NCBI RefSeq assembly: GCF_040712315.1
Contig: NC_134013.1
Coordinates: forward strand, 82,714,001-82,778,000
DNA length: 64,000 nucleotides
Source: Castanea sativa
Lineage: Eukaryota > Streptophyta > Magnoliopsida > Fagales > Fagaceae
Direction of reading: 5' to 3'
Shown here: piece after piece, positions 1 through 10,484 of the stretch
How the letters are laid out: each line of letters opens with the position of its first letter
Numbering within the stretch: position 1 is the first letter of the stretch
The notes under the pieces: model-generated
The model's database searches: none
Told to the model about the DNA's origin: nothing
The model's input: the letters and a program-made list of their open reading frames with translations, nothing else
Program-made: the position numbers and the translations under genes

Positions 1-24
1 ATGTTTGACTTTGATAACATAACG

Positions 25-58
25 AAGGTCTTCTAGTTTTGCAAAACTAGAAGACCTT
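25..58. repeat. Perfect 34-bp palindrome
   Basis: The arm AAGGTCTTCTAGTTTTG is followed at once by its exact reverse complement, with no spacer and no mismatch. Pairing stops at both outer ends (G24 faces G59). It lies in what is probably an intron or upstream region of the first RING gene. A transcript could fold into a 15-16 bp hairpin. Its role is unknown. Confidence 0.9.
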
Positions 59-137
59 GCCCACCCCACCCTCCCTCCAAAGTGGAAAAATAAAAATTAC
101 TCTGTTTACTCATCAAAAATATTATAAAAAAAAAAAA

Positions 138-760
138 AAATCTGTCATGTCTTTTAACATTCCTTACATGCATAGGAGCTTGAGTTCTATACTGATAGGC
201 AAATCACATGTGCTCCTATTCATCTAACAACTTTTTAATTGCATTTCTCCTATAGGTAAACCAGGTCATGCTCCACGGTATTGCTGTTGCATAATTTTTT
301 ATGTCATTTTTTAGCTTAATCAGCTAGGGCGAAGCAGGCATCAACACTAACATTTACATAGGGTAGTGTACAAAATCTTGACCACATCCAACATCTCTTC
401 CCCAAAAGAAAAATATACTACAAGTATTTTTTTGTCATGTCTTTAGTATCCGTTACACATGTAAGAGTTTATTTTTGTACTGGGGTATGAGAATCGCATA
501 TGCTCCTATACTAATTTATGTACACCTTTTGTCATTTGTTAAGCTAATGAATGGGAGCACTCATCTTTAGCTTATTTCAATGCACTAGATATCAAGCCTT
601 GTTTTGTTTTAGTCTAGTACCAGAATTAATCTTCACATGCAAGTAAACATACTATTAAGGATCGCCCTTTCAATAATAAGCAGCATTTAATTGTTGTTGC
701 TGTTTCCTGTAGGTAAAACAGGTCATACTCTGCAGTGTCAGTCTGCTCCGAAGAGTGATT
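138..760 (+). repeat. Diverged direct duplication of intron plus exon start
   Basis: Two stretches (about 138-285 and 430-740) share the same order of motifs: a tTGTCATGTCTTTa stretch, a CATATGCTCCTAT-like stretch, then a pyrimidine tract, TAG, and GTAAA(C/A)CAGGTCAT. In the right copy this last part is the real splice acceptor and first codons of the exon at 713. In the left copy (acceptor at about 254-256) the reading frame ends in a stop after about 13 codons, so it is a decayed exon. A third relative lies at about 6650-6890 in the neighbouring gene. Confidence 0.55.
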
Positions 761-2114
761 TAATGTCACATGTTAAGAAGAGTCAAAACCATAGCACTCC
801 ATCCCACCAAGTTCGGCAAAGTAAATTTAAGAGCCAACCTTCCCAAAAGCCATCCAAACAGCCCTCAAAACAGAAGGTTCTGAAGCATCATATCATGTGG
901 GATGGTATCTCCAAAGGAAACATTTTACTACTCTCCATGTTCAAAAATTTACCCAAAGAATATTCATGATGTGCCTAGTTATGTGCTCAGGTTGTGTCTT
1001 AGAATCTTACACTTCAGTTTTGGTACCATGCATTTTACTTCTTGTGTGAGATATGTATCTTGGATAAGTAACAGGCTTAGAATGTTGCTTAGCTTAGGCT
1101 CCCAAATGTTCACAACCTGCTATAATCGTCAGTTCTTAGTTGAGTTTATAACTTCATTTCACATTATTTTATGAACTAGACATAATTCTGTAAGTGGGAA
1201 TCATGACCATTTTGCATAGGCCGCCCTCAATAATGTTGTCCGGTATAAGGATAGATAACACTAATTAAATACATGAACATCTTCATGCATCTATAAGGAC
1301 ACTGACACTAGTGTTGTCCTCAAATCATGATCAAAATAATTTCATTTTTTAGTGAAAGTTGGAGACCAGTCTCTTCAAGTAAATTCAAAGTTTAGCAACA
1401 ATGTGATGTGTAAGGCTGAAATAGGGAGTGATTAAAAGCTATGCTGCTTATAACAATTTACGAAAGAAGAACAGGCCATTGTTATGGAATTTTGAACCAT
1501 GAGTTGGGAAGTTTTTACATATAGGTAGAAGTTAGTGGTAATAGTCATGAAATTTCTGTTATAAATCAGGTAGTCTAAAAAGTGAACTAAAAACTAGATA
1601 TAGTCTAGTAATTTAAAAAAAAAAAGGTCATTCTACTTGTAAAAGCATGCAAACATAAAGTGAGTGGCATTAGAGAATCCAAAGTTCTATACAAATTCGG
1701 TCAGGATGTTTCCACCACAACAACAAACACGTTCATTCGTATCAGTTCAATAAAATATGCCACAGAAATTAGCTAACATAGTTATTTTGAAACCTCAATT
1801 TGATGCTTTTATCTTCTTTATTGTGATATAAAGGTTCTATATTTTGGCACCATAATTTATCATAAGAATGCTCTTTTCTTTTTCCTTCTTCAGGTTTTCA
1901 TAATCCTGCCACTCCACCATTTGGACAAAACTGTTGTTTATGTAATGGCCATCTTGCGTTTTCACCAATAGAGGATAAAGAATTATATTCTTCTCTTCTT
2001 CCAGAGGTTGCTGTTCTTTCATGTGGACATGTCTTTCATTCCCAATGCTTACTGCTCAACACATGTAAAGAGCAGCTCATGGATCCACCATGTTTTATAT
2101 GTGTCAATGGCTAG
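713..2114 (+). CDS. RING-H2 zinc-finger protein, left tandem copy (5' part outside window)
   Basis: Two exons can be read: 713-904 (acceptor TAG, donor GATG|gtatct) and 1894-2114 (acceptor ttcag, stop TAG). Phases join. Exon one encodes a Lys/Gln/Ser-rich, probably disordered stretch ending MWDG. Exon two encodes a complete RING-H2 finger, C-x2-C-x26-C-x-H-x2-H-x2-C-x14-C-x2-C, starting CCLC and ending PPCFIC, with CGHVFHSQC in the middle. RING-H2 proteins are usually E3 ubiquitin ligases that bind an E2 enzyme; no substrate can be inferred. The layout matches the complete copy at 5828-8452, so its start should lie left of the window. All zinc ligands are intact, so I do not call it dead, but the decayed exon copy near 256 shows rearrangement here. 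Confidence 0.6.
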
Positions 2115-3344
2115 TCTTGAATGTATCATGTCTATTTTCTCAGCTATTCAGCTCATTTAAAATGGAGGTGAAAAGAAAAGGAAAATTTGTGTAGGAATTG
2201 CTTGAACAATGATTGTAGGATCATATATGCAGAGTGGCTTTCATTGATTATTTCCTTAGAAAATTCGTGTTTAGAGATGTATTTACCCATTCACAAATCA
2301 CAAGCCTACACTATTTAGGCTTGGTATTGATATTTTCGAAGGTGTCTCTTTCCCTTTGCTCCTTTGTTCCTTGGTATATTATATAGACATTTGGATTTGC
2401 TTCATTGTGATGAACTAGAGGGTATGTCTTGCCATATTGTTGAATCTAGTGTGCACACTATCATGTTAAAATCCTTTGTGTGGGAGAGAATTCAAAGAAC
2501 AAAACCTAAGCTACTTCCCCTTGACTAAGTTTTGAGGCTAAGTTATGGAGTTGGAATCTATTAGGCACCAACCCCACCTAGTATGAGAATCAATCACCTA
2601 GGATTCAATGGTTGGACCAGGAAAATTGTTCAGATCATATATGTTAGTTTGACCATGTTGGGTACAGAATTTTTTTTTTTTTTTGGGATAGAATGTTGGG
2701 TACGAGTTAAAAGGAGTACTTGTTAATGGGTTATGTTTTTTATGACTCTTTCCTAATCTTTTGATAGTTCAGGTCAGCCTTCTGAGTGTCCTTATTTTTT
2801 CACATTAAATAAAATAAATAAATAAATAAAATGAAACTTGAAAATATTCTTTTTGTTTTTCTTTCAATACCAATAAAAGAACAAAGAAATAGAACCAATA
2901 AAGAAAAGTTAAATAATAAATAATTCCTTAATTTTACATTTTGATAATTTACTCTAGTAGTTCACTAGTTTAATAATTTTACAGAAATTAAAATAAAAAA
3001 AATTATGCCATAATCTAATGGTCAATCTCAGACTCTCAGGTGCCCTTGTCATATGTAAAACAAAAAATAAAATTAAGTAACCTATTAAAATAATTAAATA
3101 CATAGATTTTATAAGAATAAAATTCAAAATTTTAGCTAAAAAAAGTAAATAACTAATAAAAAATCTATAACTTTATGAAAAACTACTCAATGCTAGTAAT
3201 AGATTTTATTTTAGAAATATTTAGATTTAATAATTGCATCTCAATTTAGTATCTTTTATATGTACCATATAGAATTTTTAATACAACTTTAGTATATGAT
3301 GAAAATGGCCAAATAATACGCTAAAATTTTAAATTTTAAAACTA
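2115..3344. other. Intergenic, AT-rich
   Basis: This is the 3' flank of the first RING gene, followed by AT-rich DNA with AAAT runs near 2809-2830. I see no gene here. Confidence 0.6.
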
Positions 3345-4173
3345 TGGGAGCAAATGATCCGAGGACACACAAAAGCTCCTAGGCCCTAACTAAGGATGAT
3401 TAAAGGCCCATACATGTGTTAACCCAAGTTTGGCATTTGGGCCCGAACCAAGAATAGAGGGCATTAAGACCACGTGGAACCAGGCTAAAATTTAAGGTAA
3501 GAGACCCAAAGAAAAAAGACTGGATGACCTGTCGTTTGAGAAGCTCGAGGAGCAAGTGCACCTTAGGAGAACCTTATTTGGTTCCCTACACCAAAAAATG
3601 AAACACTACGGAAGACATCAGAATCATGCAAGCAACGGAAAAAAATGAAATATTTAGGAAGGTGACTATCACCTGCACATTCAATGCTCTGTACTAACTA
3701 AGTTGGCCGCATTTATGAGGAAAAAACGCCTAAGCAGTAACTTAACAGCTCACAAATCTCTCAACTACCTTCAGAATGGTCTTAATGGGACAAACATCCA
3801 AACCATCACCCCTGAAACGTACAGATGGAGGGCTAAGATGCAATGGGAGGAGCTATATAAAGCAAAAAAACTCCCTTGAAAATGGAGATGCACATTCAAC
3901 ACAAAAAAAGTGAAAGGAAGAGAAAACTGAAACTTATTGTAGAAATATTAGTATTAACTTTTAATGAACAACTCCTCCCAAGGAAGATTTTTATGCTAAA
4001 TTTGTGTCTCTTGCACTTATATTAATCACACCAGCCTAATTATCTCAAGTCTAGAATTGCACTGCATTGTAGTTGGCTCATAGAACCTGTTCTCTCACAA
4101 ATCCATTGTTTGGGCTTGTTGTACTGGGTCACATTGCTCTAAGTAGGCCTGGGCCACAATCTTAGGCCTTACA
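3345..4173. mobile_element. Probable solo LTR
   Basis: The 829-bp block starts TG and ends CA. It is flanked by the same seven bases, AAAACTA, at 3338-3344 and 4174-4180. It has a TATA-like GCTATATAAAG near 3851, as LTR promoters do, and no coding content. Seven bases is longer than the usual 4-6 bp duplication, and the flank is A-rich, so the ends could be off by a few bases. Confidence 0.5.
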
Positions 4174-4180
4174 AAAACTA

Positions 4181-4975
4181 CGATTGTTCTATAAATAAGT
4201 TAAATATTACCTTCAAATCCAAAATTAAAGATAATGAGTTTTTTTTTTTTTTAAACTAAATATAAGAAAGAAAAAGAAAAAGGGAACAACCCTTGTGAAC
4301 TACTGATCAACCCAACCCAACTCATCATTTTAAGGAGTCAAGTACGAGTTGTCATGTTTTTCTACATGTCCAAACATTTTTATCCATATCCATTTTCATC
4401 CCTCAGCTTCAAGTAAATCAATAGAGTTGGGTCTGGGTTCAAATTTTCAAACTCTAACAATGGCCAATATAAATAGTCTATCAATTCATCACATAATTAA
4501 TTAAAAACATCCAGGAAAACAAAAAATAAAAAGAACCTAACAACAGTCACATATATCATTCATCATAAAAATTAAAGTCAAATAAAGATAAATATATATA
4601 TTTTTGGAAAAACCCGAGCCACACTTTCACGCACTGTACAATAAACACTATTTTTTATTTATATATATATATATATAAAAAAAAAAAAAAGTGTTATGCC
4701 ACATCATCCAATTTATTCACTTTTTATTTTTATTCTTTCCCCTTTTTTATTCCGGCGGATTCTTTATTATCTTCTCTAGGAAGGCTAGGACTGAAGTGGT
4801 TGTATGAATCAATAGTATCAGGACCGTCCAATCACAGGACTCTAAGATCTGGCAAACTCATACCGCCTAACATCAACGGCCCTCAATATAAGAAAACATT
4901 CAAAGTCGGTTCCGTTAGTAGCATTCGACTTCGACTAGACTTAGGAAATACTTGGTGGACCCCACACCAAAAACC
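4181..4975. other. Intergenic, upstream of second RING gene
   Basis: AT-rich DNA with a short TA run near 4660-4676 and A/T homopolymers. I see no gene. The last 100-150 bp is more GC-rich and is probably the promoter of the gene at 5828. Confidence 0.5.
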
Positions 4976-5088
4976 TTTAAAAGCCAAAGCCCCCTCTTCT
5001 CCACGCCGCAAAATCACAAACCCACTTTTCTTCTTCTTCTTCTTCTTCTTCTTCTTCTTCATAGTTCAATGTTCATAGTACCAACCAA
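4976..5088 (+). promoter_or_regulatory. Core promoter and spliced leader exon of second RING gene
   Basis: A TATA-like TTTAAAAG lies at 4976-4983. A CTT-rich leader (TTC repeat about 5027-5060) follows and ends in a good donor, CCAA|gtaaga, at 5088/5089. The matching acceptor is at 5820-5821, seven bases before the ATG at 5828. The leader is therefore split by a 733-bp intron. A 5'UTR intron of this kind often raises expression in plants; that it does so here is inference. Confidence 0.5.
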
Positions 5089-5827
5089 GTAAGATTTTCT
5101 TTCTCTTCTCTCTTTTATCTTCAAATTTCAATTCCCACATCCATAATTTCCAGTTCTATTGTTTTCCCTAACTTATAAAGAATTACATGCTACATCAGCT
5201 ACTGCTCTTGATCTTTTTCTCTTAATTCTGGAATTTCATGTTAAAGATTTATCTCCTTTTTTTTTTTTTAAGTTCTGACTAAAATATTTTGCTTTGTCTT
5301 TCTTGTTTTATTTGAAAATTTTGTAGTTAAAGGGCATTAAGGATTGTGGGTAAATTTTTTTCTTATTAGCATGTTAAAGTTTGGTTCTTTTGTTGGTATA
5401 TGTTTCTGGGTTGTTCTTGCTTTTGTTTTATCTTCGACAAAATTTTGTCTTTATTAGCATTATATGATTCTATGTACCACTGTTCAACAAGGATACTTTA
5501 CAGAAAGATAAATTTTAGAAGTGAAGCAACATATATCTTTATGATACTACAAACCACAGTGAATTTAGTTTCCTACTGTTATCAATATATTCAAGAAATC
5601 CTGTTTTTGCATGCCAATTTTGTCATTTCTTCTTGAATATTTTTGTTCTGTTTTGTAGTTAATAAATTGAATAGTATGAGACAAACCCTTTGTGGTTTCT
5701 TTTTTGTTTTTGTTTTTGTATATAATTTTTGTATTTACAGCTACACTTCAAAGATGTTGTATATGTTGTAGTTTCAGAATGATAATTTCTAAGCAGTTGT
5801 TGTTTTTCAATGTATTTTCAGGTAAAT

Positions 5828-8181
5828 ATGTCTAGGATGGGATCTTCAAAGGATATTGTTACAAGGAAAACCAATGAACAAAATTTTTGTGGTGTACAAA
5901 ATGGCAATAATACTACTGTCAGAGCCCCCCGATTTGCGCCAAAGCATCATCAGGGCAATGTGTCTGTGTCTAAAATAAGCTCAGTTTCTTATAAGGCAAT
6001 ATCCTTAGGACTACAGACTGGCAATAATGGTACTGTCAGAACCTCTCAAGTTGAACCAAAGAATCAAAGAAATGTGTCTAAATTAACCTCAGTTCCTCCT
6101 TATAGAGCAAAATCATCAGGAATACATTATAGCAATAACAATCCTGTCAGTACCTCCCTTGTTGGACCAAATAATCAGGGTAATGTGTCTAAAATAAGCT
6201 CTGTCTCTTATATACAAAAACCCTCAGGAGTACATTTTAGCAATTACAATACTGTCAGGACCTCCCAAGTTAGACCAAAGAATCAAGTTAATGTGTCTAA
6301 AGTGAGTTCAGTACTAGATGAACAAAATCCTTCTGAAGTACAGCAGCATGATGAAAAGAATGCAGTCAAGACCTCCCAAGCTGAAATATCCTCAGATTCT
6401 ACAACAGCCAGGGCCAAACGACGCATTAAAGCTTACATTCAGACAGGTAGTGTACAATCTTAACCTTAACCTCAAGCCACTTCCAACCCAATTTCCCAAA
6501 AGAAAACACATAAATATGTGAAAGATGCCAATGACCACTCACTTTTGCAGGGTTTTTGAGAGGTCATTCGTAGCTAGAATTACCCCCAAAATAATAAATA
6601 AAAAAATAAAACACAAACACCCATACACACACATAAATATGCAAGTATTATTGTTTTGTCGTATCTTTAACATCCCTTACATAAACGTGTACTCCTATGC
6701 TAACTTATCTACCAGCATTTGTCATTTGTTAACATGAGATAGCTTAGCTCAATGCACTCAATGTTGAGCATTGTTCTGTTACAGTTTAGTACCAGCATTA
6801 GTCTTCACATGCAAGATAACATAATATTTAGGATCATCCTTTGGAAATTTAGCAGCTTTTTATTGTTGTTACTGTTTTCCACAGATAAAACAACTTACAC
6901 TCCACAACATCGGTCTACTCAAAAGAGCAAAGATTTTATGCCACCTGTTAAGAATAGGCAAAGACATAACACTCCATCTCCCCAAGTTTGGCAAATGAAA
7001 GTTGAGATACCACCTTCTGAAAAGCCATCTAAGGTCACAATGCAACCTTCCAGAAACCAATCTGGACAAAGCCATAGCACTCCATCTTCCCACCAAGTTT
7101 GGCGAAAAAAAGTAGAGACACAACCTTCTGAAAGGCAATCTAAGGTCAAGATGCAACCTTCCAAGAAGCAATCTATGGTCAAGAAGCAGCCTTCCAAAAA
7201 GCCATCCAAACAGCAGTCAAAACAAAATGTTCCATCATATCATATTGTGTGGGATGGTAGGTCTAAACAAAACCTTTTACTTCTCTTTCTAATTAAAATT
7301 TTACTCTTGAGAATATCCAACATTGTGCCTACTTTTGCACTCTGATGTGTCTTGGAAAGAATCTTATGTTTAATTTTGGTACTATGCATTTTACTTGCTG
7401 TGATGAGATATGTATCTTGGAGAAGTACCATGCTTAGAATGTCTTAACTATTCCTTTTTGCTTAAGCTTAGGTTAACAAATGTTCACATCTGCTTTCATG
7501 GTCTGTGCTCAACTGAGTTTATAACTTTATATTTCACGGTATCTTTTAAACTAGACATGGTTACATAAGTGAGAATCAAGACCTTTTTGCATAACCATCC
7601 TCTTGCATGCTGTTTTAATGAATAAGCAAAGAACATAACGACAGATTAGCACAACAAAAGCTTCTCATACTTTTTGTAATGTATATGGATGAAATGGGGA
7701 GGGTGGAAAAGCTATGCTGCTTATAACAATTTATGTAAGAAGCATATGCCTCTTTTTTGGAAAATTTAAGTTGCATGATTTGACAAATTTAAACAAATAT
7801 TCTTGAATTTACCAGTGAATCATGACATTTTTATTATAAATTAGGTCATCTACAAGCATGTGCAAAACCAAGTATGGTCTATTTTTATTTCAAAAATTGA
7901 CACACTAAATTTGATTAACTTGCATACAAATATAAAGTGAGTGGCATAATGGGCATTACAGAACCCAAAATTCTATACAACTTTTAATAGGATGATGCCA
8001 AATTACAACCACAAATTCATTGATTCACACCAGTTCAATAAAATATACATAGGAGGAGCTTTCATAGTTGTATTGTTGTTCTATCACCTTAATTATCAAT
8101 TTGATGCTTTTATGTTCAATATTGTGATATCTGGCTTCCTATTTTGGTACCATTATTTATCATCAGAATTCCATTTGCAGG

Positions 8182-8212
<31 letters not shown>

Positions 8213-8452
8213 TCTATCACTGAACCATTTGGACAAAATTGTCCTCTGTGCGATGACGATCTTGCATATTCACCCACAGATGAAGAAGAATTATATTCTT
8301 CTGTTCTCCCAGAGGTTGCTGTTCTTTCATGTGGACATTCCTTCCATTACCACTGCTTGCTGCTTGTCTCATCTGAAGAGCAGTCCACGGATCCACCATG
8401 TTTTATTTGTGTGAATGGCTTGTCTCTAACAAATCATGGCAATTCTCTCTGA
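5828..8452 (+). CDS. RING-H2 zinc-finger protein with repeat-built N-terminus
   Basis: Coding exons are 5828-6446, 6885-7256 and 8181-8452; phases join to give 420 aa. Residues 1-206 hold five tandem units of 36-39 residues (core TVRTSQV.PKNQ..NVSK.SSV). Residues 207-330 are basic and Gln/Pro/Ser-rich, with repeated QPSKKQS-type motifs. A run of nine Asp follows, then the RING-H2 finger from CPLC to CFIC, spaced C-x2-C-x26-C-x-H-x2-H-x2-C-x14-C-x2-C (CGHSFHYHC core). The finger resembles a plant group ending DPPC.(I/L)C, so E3 ubiquitin ligase activity is likely. There is no signal peptide or membrane segment. The first ATG after the leader acceptor is taken as the start. It is a tandem duplicate of the gene at 713. 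I do not recognise a named Arabidopsis counterpart. The RING is sure; the role of the repeats is unknown. Confidence 0.8.
5918..6375 (+). repeat. Five tandem coding repeats of 108-117 bp
   Basis: The anchor GTCAG/GTCAA recurs at 5918, 6035, 6146, 6254 and 6365, spacings 117, 111, 108 and 111. All are multiples of three, so the frame is kept. Each unit encodes a 36-39 residue motif. The units have diverged, so the array is not recent. Confidence 0.8.
8186..8212 (+). repeat. In-frame GAT microsatellite (nine Asp)
   Basis: Nine GAT codons begin five bases after the last splice acceptor, directly before the RING finger. The left tandem copy has no such run at this place, so the run arose after the duplication or was lost there. 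Confidence 0.9.
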
Positions 8453-8643
8453 TATTCTACTCTTATGTTTTTGTACACATTCCTAATGTAACTAGAGCAG
8501 ACGAAAAGAAAAGAAAAATTAGTGTAGGATTGTTTGAACAGTCATTGGTTGATTATTGCAAATGTACGTACAGCTTTGATGATTCATAAAAGTGACATAT
8601 AATTATGTATGTATTTTACTTTTGGTGTCAAATCTAGCTCAAC

Positions 8644-8681
<38 letters not shown>

Positions 8682-10484
8682 ACTTTTTACAGATTAGCTA
8701 ATCCACCAAAAAAATTGGTGCCACAGATTCTTCTGTTTTTTTTTTTTGGGGGGGGGGGGGGGGGGAGACGGTTAGAAATTTTTTTTTTTTGGTTGCTGAC
8801 CTTGCAACTTGAACCTCATCCCCATGCCACCATATATGAAAAGGTTTCATCCGCCTACAAGCAGGGATGGAGCCACACTAGGGCCCCAAACCTGGCCCCA
8901 CCAAGTGTTTATTTATTTTTTTTTATATAGATATATTAAGGCTTAATTTGAATTGGGCTCAAGGAAAATAAAACTCTGACCTTCATTCTCTCCAAAATCT
9001 TGTCTTCCCTCCTCCAATCAGCTAAAACAACTTCACAAATCAATCCAAATAACATCACAAATCAATTCAAACAACCACATTCCATATATCAGCTCAAACC
9101 ACCACAATCCATAGATCATCAGCCTCCCTTAACTCGAAACCCTAATTCTGTCCTTGCCTACAAAGGCGCATGGTCCCTGCTTCATTGTAACTAAAACTGA
9201 TGAAATTAGTGCTGTTTGTGTACTACTATCATGACCAATAATACAAATGGACTGAAGGCCTTGAATCAGGGTGAATCTGAATTGTCCTGGCACTTGAAGG
9301 CCGTGTCCTGCTTTGCTGATTGCTCCAAAGATGGTAATACTTTGATCATCAAAATATTCGTTGTTTCAACTTGTTTACATGCCCAATCGGGTCATGGCTT
9401 CCTAGAAAATTTGGCAAGAGAAATTAAATTCAGATCCACAAAACTTGAACCAGTGGCTTGACCACTGATCTTGAACCTTCTAGCCTCAATTAGTTGTCAC
9501 TATTTAATATTGGTTAGATTTCTGATCTTTACAGCGTAAAGCAATTAGAAATTTTAATTCTCTGATGGAATTGTCATGAGCCTTTGTCCACGTTTATCAA
9601 TTTCTCAAAGTTGCAAATATATTTTCCTTTCCTTTCTTGAATTCTGTAATTGATAATCCATATGGGGTCATGTCTTAAGTCCCGGTAAGATCTCTTATAA
9701 GTCGGGCTTCTTTTCTTAAAGTGGAGATGCAAAGAATGCTTTGTTTACATAATTGGTTAGCCCATGCTTCCGTATAAGCTTTACAAGATTTGCGAGGGGA
9801 TGAAGAAAAAGAGAGAGAGCACTGTTCTTTCCTCATGTATTTATTTTTTAATTCATACGGGCAAAATGTCAGAACTCCATTAAGAACAAAATACTGAAAA
9901 CACTGGAAATAACAATAATAAAAAAAGGAAGATTTCCTGTCAATGTTTTCATACAATCAGCCGAGAGCAGGAAAGGGCTTCGGTACATAATTGATTAAAC
10001 CTACTTAAATGATGAGGGTTCATAACTCTCACAGCTAAAACAAATAGGTGTGTCCTGGGTGTGAGATCGTACTGGTTACTCCTTGCTCAAACCAGAATAT
10101 ACCATCCTCAGAAAACAACAGGACAAATTGCTAATAAGAACCTTAAAATACATTGAACTTTGCACGATTTGTACAAACAGATGTAGCAAGCTGTTCATAG
10201 AACATGAAAACATAAAGTGATGAAGCTACACCTAATACAGTAATTTACAAGGGACTTGAGCAGGATTCTTCATCAAAACAAATTTCTGAATCCCAAAACT
10301 TCCCGAGGTTCAAGTAAAGGACAATCACCTCATTGGAGTGATCAGATTATATTAAACAGCCAGTAAATCTTCAACAAGAGAGAGAGAGAGAGACAGAGAA
10401 AGGAAGAGAGGGAGAGACAGAGAATTTGCAATCTTAGATTGATTCTTGCAATTTCTGGAATGTAAAACAACAGAACTATGTACA
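8453..10484. other. Intergenic between RING gene and ASG1, with microsatellite and homopolymers
   Basis: It holds a TTA/ATT microsatellite (about 8648-8682), a T-run followed by a G-run (about 8736-8766), and a CAGGGATGGAGCCA-like motif near 8862 that resembles one end of a hAT element, but no partner end was found. The open frames at 9000-9461 have no recognisable domain and I do not call them genes. The part right of about 9900 is probably the 3'UTR of the minus-strand ASG1 gene. Confidence 0.4.

Noticed and set aside
8736..8766. T-run followed by G-run, possible G-quadruplex.
   Set aside because: Homopolymers of this kind are also frequent sequencing or assembly artefacts; no conserved context.
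9000..9461. Two small plus-strand frames after the RING pair.
   Set aside because: No recognisable domain, no clear splice partners, biased composition.
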